Assembly: GCA_029817715.1 (NCBI GenBank)
Contig: JARUPY010000473.1
Location: forward strand, 868,001 to 932,000
DNA length: 64,000 bases
Reading direction: 5' to 3'
Origin: Melastoma dodecandrum
Taxonomy: Eukaryota; Streptophyta; Magnoliopsida; Myrtales; Melastomataceae
In this document: piece after piece, positions 10,079 through 20,912 of the stretch
Layout of the letters: each line of letters starts with the position of its first letter
How positions within the stretch are numbered: the first letter of the stretch is position 1
Translations under genes and position numbers: made by a program
The notes under the pieces: generated by a model
The model's database searches: none
What the model was told of the DNA's origin: nothing
What the model saw: the letters and a program-made list of their open reading frames with translations, nothing else

Positions 10079-12883
10079 CTATCTTGATTGTGAAGATACA
10101 ACACATTCCTGGCTCTGATCAGCACTTGTATCTTCTGCAATTGTTGTTCTTTTTGCAGGAGTAATTTTGCACGTTATCTTATTATGACCCTGTCCTCCAT
10201 AGTTCTGGCAAGTCCTGCACATTGTCCTCCCTGTAATGCAACAAAGAAGAGGAAACTGAGTTTGTGTTGGCATTATTGGTAAGAGGTAATCAAATTATAC
10301 ACGAGCCTTCAGATGTTTGCTCATCCATTGTTTGAACTGGAGTTGAAGCTTACTACGAAGAGGCTTCACCCTTGCATGTCCTTTTATTGTGTCCGAAAAC
10401 ACCACAAATAGAACACTTCATACATGTTCCTCTTTTAGAAAGCTTGGATGCTCCAATGGGCTGTGATGAATCCTTTGGTTCTTCCTCCTTAGAAACCCTT
10501 CTTTTGTATTTTTTTGGTCGGCCAGGGAGCTTTTTATAAGGCGGTGGCCTTATAACTTCTAAGTTTTCACGCGGCCAGAACTTCACTCCATCCAACAGCT
10601 CCAATACATGACCATATGCTTTCCTATATGACTGAATTTTGACGTTATGATGCACATAATCTTCTACTGGCCTTTTCATGAAATTGATGCAAGCTATTGC
10701 ATGAGAGCAAAGGCAGAGGATTCAAATCCCAAAAACGACAGCTACAAGTATGTCTACAGAAATCTACCAAGTACCTATCCTTGTCATTATTAGCAAGAGA
10801 CACCTCAAACTTCTCTGCCAATGAAGGTTTCACGACATACCTTCCAGCACTTTCTTTAAGCAATTCTACCTCATTCCTTACGTTTGGACACAAGCTGTCG
10901 TGGCTATGATCAGCAATCTTTCTCTTCTCACATTGTCGTACCATCAACAGCCGACGAATTCTCTCAAGCATATCAATAAGAGGCATTCTCCGTGCAGCAA
11001 CAATATATGAATTGAAGGTCTCACACATATTGTTTGCAATAGTGCCACACTTACTTGATGTGCTGAAAAAAACTTTGTAGAAATGTTGCGGCCCTTGCTT
11101 AAGAAAATCATCAGCTGTCTCTATTGAACCAGGTATTCCATCACGGCCTTCTCTCATCTCTTTCAACGCTATTGCATACTCAATCTCATTGGTACTCTTC
11201 ACAATCTTATAGAAGCAACTCTTGAGGAACAACCCTTCGTGTTTCACTTTCCAATTTTGGTAAATATGCCTTGCACAATTCCTGTGTTCGGTGGCTGGTG
11301 CCAGATTCGCAATCGCATTGAGCAGTCCCTGTAAATGAATAAATTAGATGAACAACAATAACATACTTTCTACAACAAGAACAACAATGACATACCTTCT
11401 GTTGGTCTGAAATGAATGTCCAACCTGCTCTAGTGCCAACTTCAAGAATATGGAAAAGCAACTCTAAAAACCAGCTCCAAGAATCAGTGTTTTCCCCTTC
11501 TACAACAGCCCAAGCTATGGGAAATATTTCTTCATTGTCATCGCGACCAACGGCACTTAAAAGAATCCCACCACACTTATGTTTAATAAAAGTCTCATCA
11601 AACCTAATAAAAGGTCTACATCCCTCTATAAAACTAGATCTCAGATCATCAAAACATACGAAGAATCTTTTGAAAGTTGTATACGTCCCTGTAGAGAGAG
11701 TCAAGTCACAACTTAGCTTAAATGTAGAAGTCGGATATTTTAACCTCAGTGCATCAAGATATGGTCTCAGATCCTTGAAATGATCATCTATGGTGCTATT
11801 AACCAACTTATCAGCTAATCAACTGGCTTTATAAATTTTCATTAATGGCACTTTTAAATGATGCTTTTCCATAACTTCCTGCTGAATTTAGCGGGCTGTC
11901 GCACCAGCCCTGCGAGTAATCCCTTCCATGAATTGATTTGTCAACCATCTAGTTGTTGCTTGACGATTACTCATACTCCAACTATATTTATGCTCATTCA
12001 ACACATACCTAAGAACAAATATGTTTTCCTTCTTCAGCCAAGATCCATAACATCTCCATGGACAACCTCTAACACAAATAGCTTCCTGTCTATTCTCATT
12101 ATTTCGTTTCCAACGCAAATTATATCCATTTGCAATAGCATACCACTGGACAGCTTCATGCATTTGCAGAGGATTTTCAAAACACAAACCGGCCTTCCAT
12201 TCAATCAATCTGTGATCACAGTGAGGGTCACACAACAAGAATCATCTCCTATGGTTACACAACAAGAATCATCTCATATGGTTACACAACAAGAATCATC
12301 TCATATGGTTACAAGCCTTCCGTCTATCCTCTATGGTCACACAACAAGAATCATCTCCTATTTTGGTATCTGATTTCTCGTACTTAGACTCCACCTCAAG
12401 AACAGGCATGTCACAATCAATAACAGGTGGGTTAGGCTAGGGAACATCCGACTCCTCCTTATCTGTCTCAACCCTATCATCTCTAACCTCATTCTCATTA
12501 TCCTCCTTATCAGTCTCCTCATTAGGATCTTCTTCTACTTCTAAGTCATCATCCACACTATCACCCTCTCCTTCACAGTATATATCCACGGTTCCACCTT
12601 CTTGACATTCTTCTATCATTTTCATAACCTCCAAGTCTCCTACAATTTCCCTAACCAGAGACAAACTGTGACCCAGATGCCCGTACCACATTTTCAACAC
12701 CCTATCTAGCCCTGTATCTTTAGCCAGGGCCACCAAGGTGAAATAACCTAAAAGGTCAGCATCCAGCTCACCATACTTAACTACTGTGTCTCCTGTGAAA
12801 GAGCACAACCCAAAAAAACACATCCTACCACCAATATGCATATTCAGATTCAGCCGCTTCATTGTATCTGTTTTTTCAGCCAA
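10079..12883 (-). pseudogene. MuDR-class MULE transposase, disrupted
   Basis: Read from the right on the minus strand. An acidic N-terminal region (12437-12883) is followed by the MuDR DNA-binding domain (about 11888-12230; ENPLQMHEAVQWYAIANGYN, CVRGCPWRCYGSW). The MULE catalytic domain follows (about 11328-11800; FDETFIKHKCGGILLSAVGR for the first Asp, GWTFISDQQK for the second), then KCGTIANNMCETFNSYIVAA. A SWIM zinc finger comes next (CRHTCSCRFWDL, then SHAIACINFMKRP), and last are zinc knuckles CSICGVFGHNKRTC and CRTCQNYGGQGHNKITC. A 67-base GT-AG intron (11329-11395) fits inside the catalytic domain. Damage: a frameshift inside the SWIM finger near 10720-10735, and stop codons plus a frame change in a 27-bp repeat expansion between the N-terminal part and the DNA-binding domain (about 12231-12361). 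It would catalyse cut-and-paste transposition if intact (family knowledge). Confidence 0.85.
12231..12361. repeat. 27-bp tandem repeat inside the transposase gene
   Basis: About five units of the pattern GGTYACACAACAAGAATCAT with CTC(C/A)TAT. Four are 27 bp and one variant unit is 28 bp, with an unrelated middle. On the transposase strand the GGA codon in two units has become TGA, and the 28-bp unit shifts the frame. Confidence 0.85.
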
Positions 12884-13128
12884 ACAACACCCAAATTACC
12901 TACTTAAACTTTAACCTACCTAATCACGAGAGAGAACAGTGGAGACAAAAGGGTTTGACAACATACCTTCGATGGTGACAAGAAGTTGCTACCTGGTTCA
13001 AGCGAGTCACAAACTGGGTCGCCTCACTTCCTTCTTCACCTCCGATTAAGGTCGCCTTCGCTTTCGCTTTCGCCTTTGACTTCGCTTCTGCCTCTGATTT
13101 CGTCAAGGGTTCTGTTCCCAATTAGGGT

Positions 13129-13388
13129 TCCAAAAGATTTTGCCTGATTTTTTATTTGAGGGCGACGTCTGGACCCCTCTCCACATCTGCTCTTTTTCCA
13201 CATAGGACGTCTCTGGTCTGGTCTACGTAGGATCTCTGTTATGTCCACGTCGGCAATTTGCCTAACGTCGTCTAAAATTGGCCATAAAAAAGGTTGATAA
13301 CATAGTTAGTAACATTTTTGTATATGAAAAAAGATGTTGACAGAAAATAAAGTTCGCCAATAGCTAGGGACATATACATATATTTTTC
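13129..13388 (+). repeat. MULE right terminal repeat
   Basis: Homologous to 5308-5560 over its whole length, with only scattered substitutions and small indels. Landmarks are CCAAAAGATTTTG, TCTGGACCCCTCTCCAC, TTATGTCCACGTCGGCAATT, GGCCATAAAAAAGGTTGATA and GATGTTGACAGAAAATAAAG. It lies immediately 5' of the transposase gene and is likely to hold its promoter, as in other MULEs (inference). Confidence 0.75.
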
Positions 13389-13429
13389 CTTCCCAAAATA
13401 AGGCACAAGGTTTCGAAAGTGGACAATAA

Positions 13430-13790
13430 TGCCCCAAATTTGGAGTTACAAACTCCGAGTTCCATGGACGAGGAAGTCGGGTTTGTAACTCTGACTTCCG
13501 AAACTCTGAGTTCATGAGGAATGGTTTTCCACATGAGCTCGAAGTTACAAAGCCCGAGTTTCTTATCCCCATTGCCTTATTCTAGTGGTCTTGGAAACTC
13601 GGAGTTACAAAGCCAGAGTTCCCTCCGCCGTTGAAATAAGGCAACGGGGACAAGGAAAATAATAAACTATAAGAAATTTGGGGTTTGAAATCCCAATTTC
13701 CTATAAGCCTTAAGGAACTCGGGTTTGGAACTCCGAGTTCACAACCACCTTAAGGAACTCGGGGTTAGAAAGCTCGAGTTCCTAGGATTA
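13430..13790. repeat. Array of about 30-bp palindromes, left block
   Basis: At least seven units of a near-perfect inverted repeat with the pattern GGAACTCGG(G/A)GTT, a 3-6 base centre, then AAC(T/C)CCGAGTTCC. Examples are at 13440-13466, 13470-13500, 13590-13622, 13712-13742 and 13752-13782. Spacers carry a second motif, in both orientations, resembling CCACTGGAATAAGGCAACGG with GGACAAG. The array begins about 40 bases beyond the MULE terminal repeat. No protein coding is seen. Confidence 0.75.
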
Positions 13791-14975
13791 TAACCCCAAA
13801 ACAAATCATTTCAACACATTCGCGTTTTTAGATTTCGTACTCCGACCTTCATCTTCCTTTATTCACCCCACCATCTCGTGCTTCTCCATCGGCTCTTCTC
13901 CGCTCCCCTGTCGGCACTTTTCAGCTAAAAAGCAATTGGGGCACCAATTAGAAGATGCCGAGGAAGATGCAAAGGGAGAAGCCGAGGATGATGCCGATGT
14001 GTTCGACTTTGGCACCGTACTACTTACGCAAGACGAGGACGGCCTAGTCATGGCATACGAAGATTCAATGCAGGCATATGTCTCTATGTTAGAATTTTAT
14101 TTTATTTTGTTTAATAAAAATTCTGTTGGGCTATAATCAATTACCGATTCAAGTTTTCGAAAATCGGGCTGTGTTACGATATACAAGACAAATCATGATA
14201 GCTCGTTCAGTTTTGGGTGATCTTTTATTTGAGCTTTTGCGGCATCTCGATTTGTTATTGATGTGGGCTGGACGACATTCGGTGTATGCCCAGTGTATTG
14301 ACGTAAGCCCGTGATGGAAGTGCCCGTCACACTTTATATTAACAGGTGTTAGGTCCCCTCTCTTACTTGCCCTAACCCTAGTGGTGTTCCATCGGTCGTC
14401 AGCAAGTTAGGGAGAGGAAGAACCAGATCACCGACTTTGCCCTGTATTTTACAGATCTCGTCGGGTAACGGTTCTTGAAGAGAGATTATGCTAAAGGCTT
14501 GACAATCGAGTTATTATAGAGGTATGTCAGCGCCGGATATGTGACTATATTTTCGACACTTTTCATATCATAAATTTGATTACGGTGATCCTGGTTTGGA
14601 TGAAATTATCTTACATACCAGACTCCGGATTGGAGCCAAACATCCTCGTCGACCACTCCGGCAGCTCATTTGAAGGCAAGTAGGGATTTCCAATACTTCG
14701 TGCCTGATCAAGATAACACAATGGTTTCTCAGCTGACTCAATTAACATGAGGTAGAGGGGCCACCGATGGAAAAATTCTTCGTTCGTAGAAATAGGCGAC
14801 ACGATAGGATAGATTGATGGTAGGTCTATCCCATTTTGGATGGATGTATGACATTGCTATGTTTGTGGAGGTTTTTTAAATTTTGTATGTGGTGTATGCA
14901 ATTTTGAATGATTTGTTGTGTGATGAACAAATTTTCAGGTACGTAGTCAAATCAAAATGTTTTTTTCCAAGTGGC
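13791..14975. other. Sequence between palindrome arrays, unrecognised
   Basis: It contains two short open frames on the plus strand: an acidic one at 13936-14136 (Glu/Asp/Ala-rich, starting MGHQLEDAEEDAKGEAEDDA) and one at about 14126-14314 (LGDLLFELLRHLDLLLMWAG). I recognise neither. They might be fragments of a transposon protein related to plant mobile-domain proteins, but I cannot show that. Stop codons interrupt everything else. Confidence 0.3.
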
Positions 14976-15490
14976 AGGGCGAGTTTGACGAGCCCGAGTT
15001 CCTTAAGACTGTTGGGAACTCGGGGTTACAAACCCAAGTTTAGTGGGACTTAAACTTCTCCTTTTTTTTCCTGTTGTTCAAAGAAGTCAGGGTTTTAGAC
15101 CCCGAGTTACTTGACACTTCAATTTATTATTTTCTTGTCCTCATTGTCTTATTTCAGTGGCGAATGAAACTCGGTCTCCGAGTTCCTAAGGCCACTGGAA
15201 TAAGGCACGGGGACAAGAAGCTCGGGCTTTATAACTCTGAGTTCTTAAAGCCACTGGAATAATGCAACGGGGACAAGAAGCTTGAGCTTTGTAACTCCGA
15301 GTTCCTAATATCACTGGAATCAGGCAACGTGGACAAGAAACTCGGGCTTTTATCTCCGAGCTCATGGGAAGTACCATTCTCCATGAACTCGGAGTTAGAA
15401 ACTCATAGTTCATTCGAGTCTAACGCAAGTCGAAATTACAAACCCCAACTTCCTAGTCCAGCAAACTTGGAGTTTGTAACTCCGAGTTCG
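14976..15490. repeat. Array of about 30-bp palindromes, right block, with 60-bp tandem repeat
   Basis: Same palindrome family as 13430-13790. From 15163 to about 15370 the units become a regular tandem array with a 60-bp period (starts at about 15163, 15219, 15279 and 15339). Each unit is one palindrome (AAGCTCGGGCTTTATAACTC then TGAGTTC) plus the spacer CCACTGGAATAAGGCAACGG with GGACAAG. Flanking units at 14990-15045 and 15375-15490 are isolated palindromes. Translations of this block are not genes. Confidence 0.75.
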
Positions 15491-16669
15491 AGACATTATT
15501 TTCCCACTTTCAAAATTTTGTGCTTTATTTTAAAAATTATTTTTTCCACTGGCATTACCACGTACAAAGCTCGCTTGTATACCCTAACGACGTAGGTTGT
15601 TAGAAATGATATAAGAAAGCTTTTGTGATGCCTCCAGCTGTGATTTTTCTTGTGGACAAGTATTTCTTAAATTTCAGAACGTCTTGTTATATTTACATCC
15701 CATCATGTCCCGCAAATAACAGTGAAATGTCATGAGTGACACCATCAATCGCGTTTATTATGGTTAGAAGTTTCAGAATCACTTATTTCAATAAAAAGTA
15801 TCAACAACGGAGTGTCTTGGTCGGGTCGTCGCCGGCAGACGATTTGCTACCGCCAAAAAGATAATTAGAAACTGAATATGACAACAGGGGTATTTCTTTT
15901 TTCCTCTGGTCGGAATGAATTTGGCCGTAGTAGTTCTCCAGTCGTCCGACCTTCGTCTCCGGATGACAAAACTAAGAACTGACAAAGAAAACTCGAGGTT
16001 TCACGCATGTAGATCTCATCGAAAGGCCTTACGGTGCCGTGCCACACGATCGGTTCCAGTTCCGAGCTATCACAGAAGTCCTCCTGAATGGATAGGGGGG
16101 TATTAGAAGAGCGTGACTGCCCCAAATTTAAGTATCGAACGAAACTTTGGGAATGTCCGAAAGAGGCCTTACAAAAAGCATATAGAGAAATACATGTCCA
16201 GTCTTAAAAGTTAAATTTCCGATTAAGAAGACAAAAGAGAAAATTAATAAACACAAGAATAAAGTATTTCTAATTTAATTAAAAAATGGAAGCCATTTTT
16301 TAATTAAATTAGAATGTTGAAAGGAGAAATTTAAAAAAAAAAATTGATAAAGAATGACATTTTTCTCATATAGTTATTATTTTATTCTTGATTTTTTTCA
16401 ATTTTGAATTAAATTCCTCATGTGCCGGACGCATTCTTCGGAAATGCCGAACCCTGTCACGTTGTAGGAAGCATTTCTTGTTGACGGCAGGCACCGGGTT
16501 TTGCTCTCGGCGCGACGCCATGGAGAATCATGCTCGTTCATGTTCCCAGAGCGGAGCATCCAATGATCCAATATCTGCATAAAATGGACCCGGCCATGGT
16601 GAAATCCGTACCACAAAGAGATTTTTGGAAAATCAAGGTTTAGTTGGCTCTGGGAAGGAAGCTGTCTAG
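15491..16669. other. Intergenic DNA upstream of the first ginkbilobin-like gene
   Basis: AT-rich with no supportable gene. It contains the perfect hairpin listed separately (16268-16314). The last 200 bases are the presumptive promoter and 5' UTR of the gene at 16670; no clear TATA box is seen. Confidence 0.5.
16268..16314. repeat. Perfect 22-bp inverted repeat with 3-base loop
   Basis: The left arm TTCTAATTTAATTAAAAAAT ending GG (16268-16289) is mirrored exactly by 16293-16314, with loop AAG. It is AT-rich and lies in intergenic DNA. It could be a tiny foldback element, a MITE remnant or a matrix-attachment type sequence. Confidence 0.85.
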
Positions 16670-17095
16670 ATGGAGGCCCTTCGTGGGGTTGCCGCGGTTT
16701 TGATGTTCTTGTGCGTCACCATCTGCGTCGGGGGAGTGTATGACGGGGCGGTGCTGAGCAGCTTCTGTAACACAGTAACTAGCGAAGCGAGATTCTACAA
16801 ACTTCTCATCGGAGAAGTCCTAAGCGACGTGGTCCAAATGACGCCGCGCGACTATGGAATGGACTACTATAACGAGAAGGTAATCGACGGGAAAGAGCCC
16901 AGTGGAGAAATAATCCACCTTACTATTCGCGGCCATGGGGTTTGCACCATGACACTCACGTCGGATGAATGTTACAACTGTCTCGAAGAAGCAGTGAAAG
17001 ACCTGAACCTAGGTTGCCCGGATAATGTTGGTGGGCAAATTCAGCTAGAAGATTGCAGGATTAGGTTCGAGAACTACCATTTTCGCAACGACTAA
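16670..17095 (+). CDS. Secreted ginkbilobin-2-like (single DUF26) protein, copy 1
   Basis: Single-exon gene of 141 residues. A signal peptide (MEALRGVAAVLMFLCVTICV) precedes one Gnk2/DUF26 domain with the canonical C-x8-C-x2-C motif CTMTLTSDECYNC. The other expected cysteines are in SSFCNT, LGCPDN and EDCRIR, giving six in the mature part for three disulphides. Ginkbilobin-2 is a mannose-binding antifungal protein, and single-domain relatives are secreted to the apoplast (family knowledge). The Asn after the first Cys, which contributes to mannose binding in Gnk2, is present (CNT); the full binding site is not certain. A similar gene lies in opposite orientation at 19014-19418. No lesion is seen. 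Confidence 0.88.
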   Translation: MEALRGVAAVLMFLCVTICVGGVYDGAVLSSFCNTVTSEARFYKLLIGEVLSDVVQMTPRDYGMDYYNEKVIDGKEPSGEIIHLTIRGHGVCTMTLTSDECYNCLEEAVKDLNLGCPDNVGGQIQLEDCRIRFENYHFRND

Positions 17096-19013
17096 TTGTG
17101 TGTACACATCCGGATGAGCTCAGATATTTGTCACACGTTTCAGCATAATAACCTTGTTCGACGATCATTGATGAGGGTCCATGGATGATCCTCGAGTGCC
17201 ATCATCGAGTAATCAATATTCTCGAAGCCCCCATTTTACTTTTGTTTGTGTTGCTGCTATATATGTAAGCGTATCTTGCCATGTTCTCATGGTCTAATGG
17301 AACGATAAATCCCAGATTGAACTCTTCCATTTCTGTTCAATCAAACATCAAGGGTCCGCTGTCATAAACCGCAAAAAGCAGCAGGACATTCGAAAATGAG
17401 ATTTTCTCTGGCATGTTGTTCGAGAACGTAATGACACTATGAACAAGATTGAGTTGAATTAGTTTGGGGAAACGTAACTTGTCCAAGGCATGAAGTAAAC
17501 TTCTGGTGCGAAATTGTAGAACCCTAACTAAGCAAATCGTAGCTTGTTCTGGGTGCGAGGTCGAATTCCGTACTTCTGCATACAAGAGGGGAAATTGAGC
17601 AGTTGTATTTCGTGTGGGTGTTCTGTGGTGGTTGGATTCGTGCCCCTTGAATTTTATGGTATTATCATCGGTATTGGTGGCTGTGACCTCTCTTAATTGC
17701 TGGCCGTGCCATTGCTTGTTATCATACTGTGGTGATTACATGGGGGGTTTTGGATTAATCTCTGAGGCAACGAATTGAGAATTTGCAATAGAGGGAATTG
17801 TCTGCATTGGTGACTTGGCGAATTTTTCTTTCGTTCTCTGAGACCTTCCGGTCTTTTTTCCGCTGGGTAAAGGGCTGTGATTCTTCTGGTGAAACCCGTG
17901 CTGGTGTGGAGGTTAATGTGTAGTGATTGTGCGGGAGTTTCCATTAAAAATGCCATTCCGCTGACATTGAGAAATTTTGGTTCTGCCTTGATGAGAGAAT
18001 CGTTGTTTTTGCATGAGTGGAGGTAAATCCCACCGACAGTGTGGTGCGTACCCGACTGAGAGTCGGAGGAGTGCATGGAGGTAACGCCACCCGCGGTCGT
18101 TACCTGTTCCGATTTCCCGGGCGCTCCCGGAGGAGAGGGTGGAGACGCACTATGATAGTCCTGGCAACTTGTGTGAAGTGTTGAAATTGAGGGATGGGTG
18201 TACTAAGGGAGTCGGTTTGCTACGTTGATTCGTTCATCGAGTTGCAATATCTGTATATATAAATGAGACTTTTACGTACCATTTGTCTTATTTCGATTGG
18301 ATAGTCATGCGTGAAACTGTTTTTCAAACTCTGCACGTTAAGGGAAGTCTAGGGGTTACACTATTTTCATTTGCGTGAACGGGGTGAGACGTACTCAACA
18401 GTGGTTTGCTGAACCCGTTTGGGCAAACATCTTCTAGTTTTGCAGCTTAAAGGCAGAAGATATACGGTGCACAAAAGAGCTGGGATTTGGAACCGTGGCA
18501 TAGACGGATATAAATTGAAAATTGTCGTTTTCTACCGAAAAGTTTTACTAGTCAATTCTGATAAAATTTTAGGTAAAACTTGTACAGAAAATGCAGCCTT
18601 TACACCAATCGAGTAAATCCCGAATTGATCATATCCAACTGCAATTAGACATATTCATATGTTTCGGTGTTTACACGAGGATCTATAAATACACGAGAAA
18701 GTACCACGCTAGTCTCAACACTCATCACTTTCTTGGATGGTTTTTCTCCTCATTAAGTTCGAGGTTACTTCTTTTGCCTGCAAGCCGTGACCATTCTGAG
18801 TTTTTGATGCTACATCGAGTCCATCGCTACTTAGAACAAACGACATTGGACAGCGCAAAGAGAACGCGCACAGAAATGATTCGTAATTTATCATTAATAC
18901 ATTATTCTTTCACAGTTCGCTCGTTTGACTCGGCGACACCACGAGAAAAGGAGATAAGCGGACCTCGTGACGAGGACAGGGCTGCGTAAGCCCCCATCAA
19001 GTGACAGCTCAAT
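17096..19013. other. Spacer between the two ginkbilobin-like genes
   Basis: Holds the 3' UTRs of both genes. I see TATA-like sequences near 18250 and 18684 (CTATAAATACACGAG) but no open frame with recognisable content after them. A decayed third copy was considered, but no DUF26 motif was found. Confidence 0.45.
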
Positions 19014-19418
19014 CTATCCATCATTGTTGAAGTGGTACTTCTCATACCTGATCCTACAGTCTTCGAGCTGAACCTGCGCCCCGATGCTCCTCCGGCATTC
19101 TTCACCTAGTTTGTTGGCCGCTTCGGTCAAGCAATCGGAGCAATCTGCTGCTGAAAGCGTGCTAGTGCACACCCCATGACCACGGATAGTCCAGTCACTG
19201 TCGAGGTACTTGTCCACATAATACTCGTGACCGTCTTGGTTGGGCGTATTAGTCGTTATCTCATATATGACATACTCCACGGCGAAGGCAACAGTGTCCT
19301 GAGTAAAATGGTCTCCGTTGCAGATCCTCTGGAGCATCGACGTGTCCACTGCGTCTGAAACATTGCACATGACGGATAAGCACATCAAGAAAGTAGCGAA
19401 ACCTCGAACGGCCTCCAT
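19014..19418 (-). CDS. Secreted ginkbilobin-2-like (single DUF26) protein, copy 2
   Basis: A 134-residue, single-exon gene. I chose the start at 19418 (MEAVRGFATFLMCLSVMC) because it matches the start of copy 1 and begins the signal peptide directly. An in-frame ATG at 19448 would add ten residues ahead of the hydrophobic core. The domain motif is CTSTLSAADCSDC (C-x8-C-x2-C), with the remaining cysteines in RICNGD, EECRRS and EDCRIR. The ending QLEDCRIRYEKYHFNND is very close to copy 1 (QLEDCRIRFENYHFRND), so the two are paralogues. They lie tail-to-tail about 1.9 kb apart. Predicted role as for copy 1: apoplastic, possibly antifungal (inference). Confidence 0.88.
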   Translation of the reverse strand: MEAVRGFATFLMCLSVMCNVSDAVDTSMLQRICNGDHFTQDTVAFAVEYVIYEITTNTPNQDGHEYYVDKYLDSDWTIRGHGVCTSTLSAADCSDCLTEAANKLGEECRRSIGAQVQLEDCRIRYEKYHFNNDG

Positions 19419-20912
19419 TGGGATGCTCTTTCTCAGCCCTGAACTCAACCCCCTCTTTGCGAATCCCTAAGGCGAGTAGGCCACCACATTTAATATGCAT
19501 AGCAAAAGGGCTCGTGCCATAGGATGCTCCACTTGACCGATCGACCGGCAGCCGAACGATGAGCTGTTTGGATGCATTGATCGCTCCTGTCTTTACAAAG
19601 TTTAATCCAAACAAAAATCAATCCGATGTGAACGAAATCGAACTAAAGAAAAGGCATGTTTTCAAACAGACGGCAAAAATAATACATCCCGACAACAAAA
19701 CATTAATTAATGTCGGTTTCATAAGAATTACCCCCCTCTTCAACATGTCTTTTGATAAGTGTTTCTACCAAGTAGTTAATATTTGTGAAGATTTTTTTTT
19801 GAAAATATCATAATTTTTTACTAATTTAATAATACGAGGCCATTTTTGTTTGTGGCGAAATATAGTTTATAAGAATATTATGACAATATTTTGAAATAAA
19901 CTTCAATTTTATCAATAAATCGAATCAATCATAATTTAATACCAAAATAAAATTACTACAATAAATCTTTAAATTACTAAATAAAACGCTCTGCAAATAG
20001 AATTTCAGTATTTATTTTTTACAACAGCTAAATCGCATTATATAGAAATACTTACCATGAATGGTAAATTATAGAATCCTTCAACATTCATACCTTCCCC
20101 AGAAAAGCAACTTTTATTTGATTTAATTTTTAAAAAGGAAAGCCAAGTCTAAATATAATAAAGTTGCTTGTATAGTTTTGGAAAAAAGAAAATATTTATT
20201 TGTTAACTTTTCTTAAAAATAGAGATAAACAAAAAAAAATAAGATTCATACTACAAAAGAATTCGTGAAAGAATTTTTTTTTCTTTATTAACTAGTTATT
20301 ATAACAAATTATACTAATAAGCTATATTTAGTCTATCAGGTAACTTATGACAAATTAAAAATTCGTCTCAATAAATACATTTATTTATACAAAATATATC
20401 TTGTGAAGATAGTTTTTGCCGACAACACAAAAACCAAGGTTGTACATAGTCTGTTTCTGCCGTCCGAGAGCCGATAAGATGTCCGCGCGGCCATTCGGAC
20501 CCTTGTTATGAGTCCATGGCTGTTTGCATCTCATAAAACCACAACTATTGAAAATTGAAACAATCGGTGAATGCTCTGGAATTTAACCGTCATAGAGTCA
20601 TCCATTCCTCTGTAATGCGCAAAATACTTAGGACTGCACATTGCAGACATGACAAATAATTGCTGCCATGGCGGAAAGGTGTGTCCTCATTACTTATGTC
20701 TATCTTAATTTGATCTTCAAATCGGCAGCAGAAAGATCCAATAATTTACATGTCGGCTTCCGCCATCTGAGACCAACTTTTGGCGCTGTGCCCAGTTTGT
20801 GGAACCTGATTCATAGAGGAATGACGAAAGTTTCCACAGCTTGGCCCAGGAAACTCGTGCAGACTATATACAGCTCCAGACCACCTGATGGAGTTATGCC
20901 ACTGTAGATGGA
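19419..20912. other. AT-rich intergenic DNA; CDT1 3' UTR at the right edge
   Basis: 19600-20450 is very AT-rich with many A and T runs and no coding content. About 20640-20912 is probably the CDT1 3' UTR. The promoter of ginkbilobin-like copy 2 lies at about 19420-19600. Confidence 0.5.

Larger units (their letters stand above)
8899..13388. mobile_element. Mutator-like element (MULE), decayed, left end missing
   Basis: About 4.5 kb containing a GRF-type zinc-finger gene (plus strand, left) converging on a MuDR-class transposase gene (minus strand, right). The right end is a long terminal repeat (13129-13388) shared with the copies at 5308-5560 and 25775-26027. Internally, AATCGGAGGTAGAAGGAAGTGAGG at about 8899-8922 is the inverted counterpart of the sequence near 13021-13047, so a symmetrical subterminal region existed on the left. 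Beyond 8899 the symmetry stops. The outer left terminal repeat was therefore lost or replaced. Both genes carry disabling mutations, so the element is non-autonomous now. Confidence 0.75.

Noticed and set aside
15163..15370. Regular palindrome-plus-spacer array resembling a CRISPR array
   Set aside because: The spacers are themselves homologous to each other, the host is a plant and no cas-like genes are near; it is a tandem repeat of a palindromic unit.
18684..18989. TATA-like CTATAAATACACGAG followed by a short open frame
   Set aside because: No signal peptide, DUF26 motif or other protein feature follows, so I do not call a gene.
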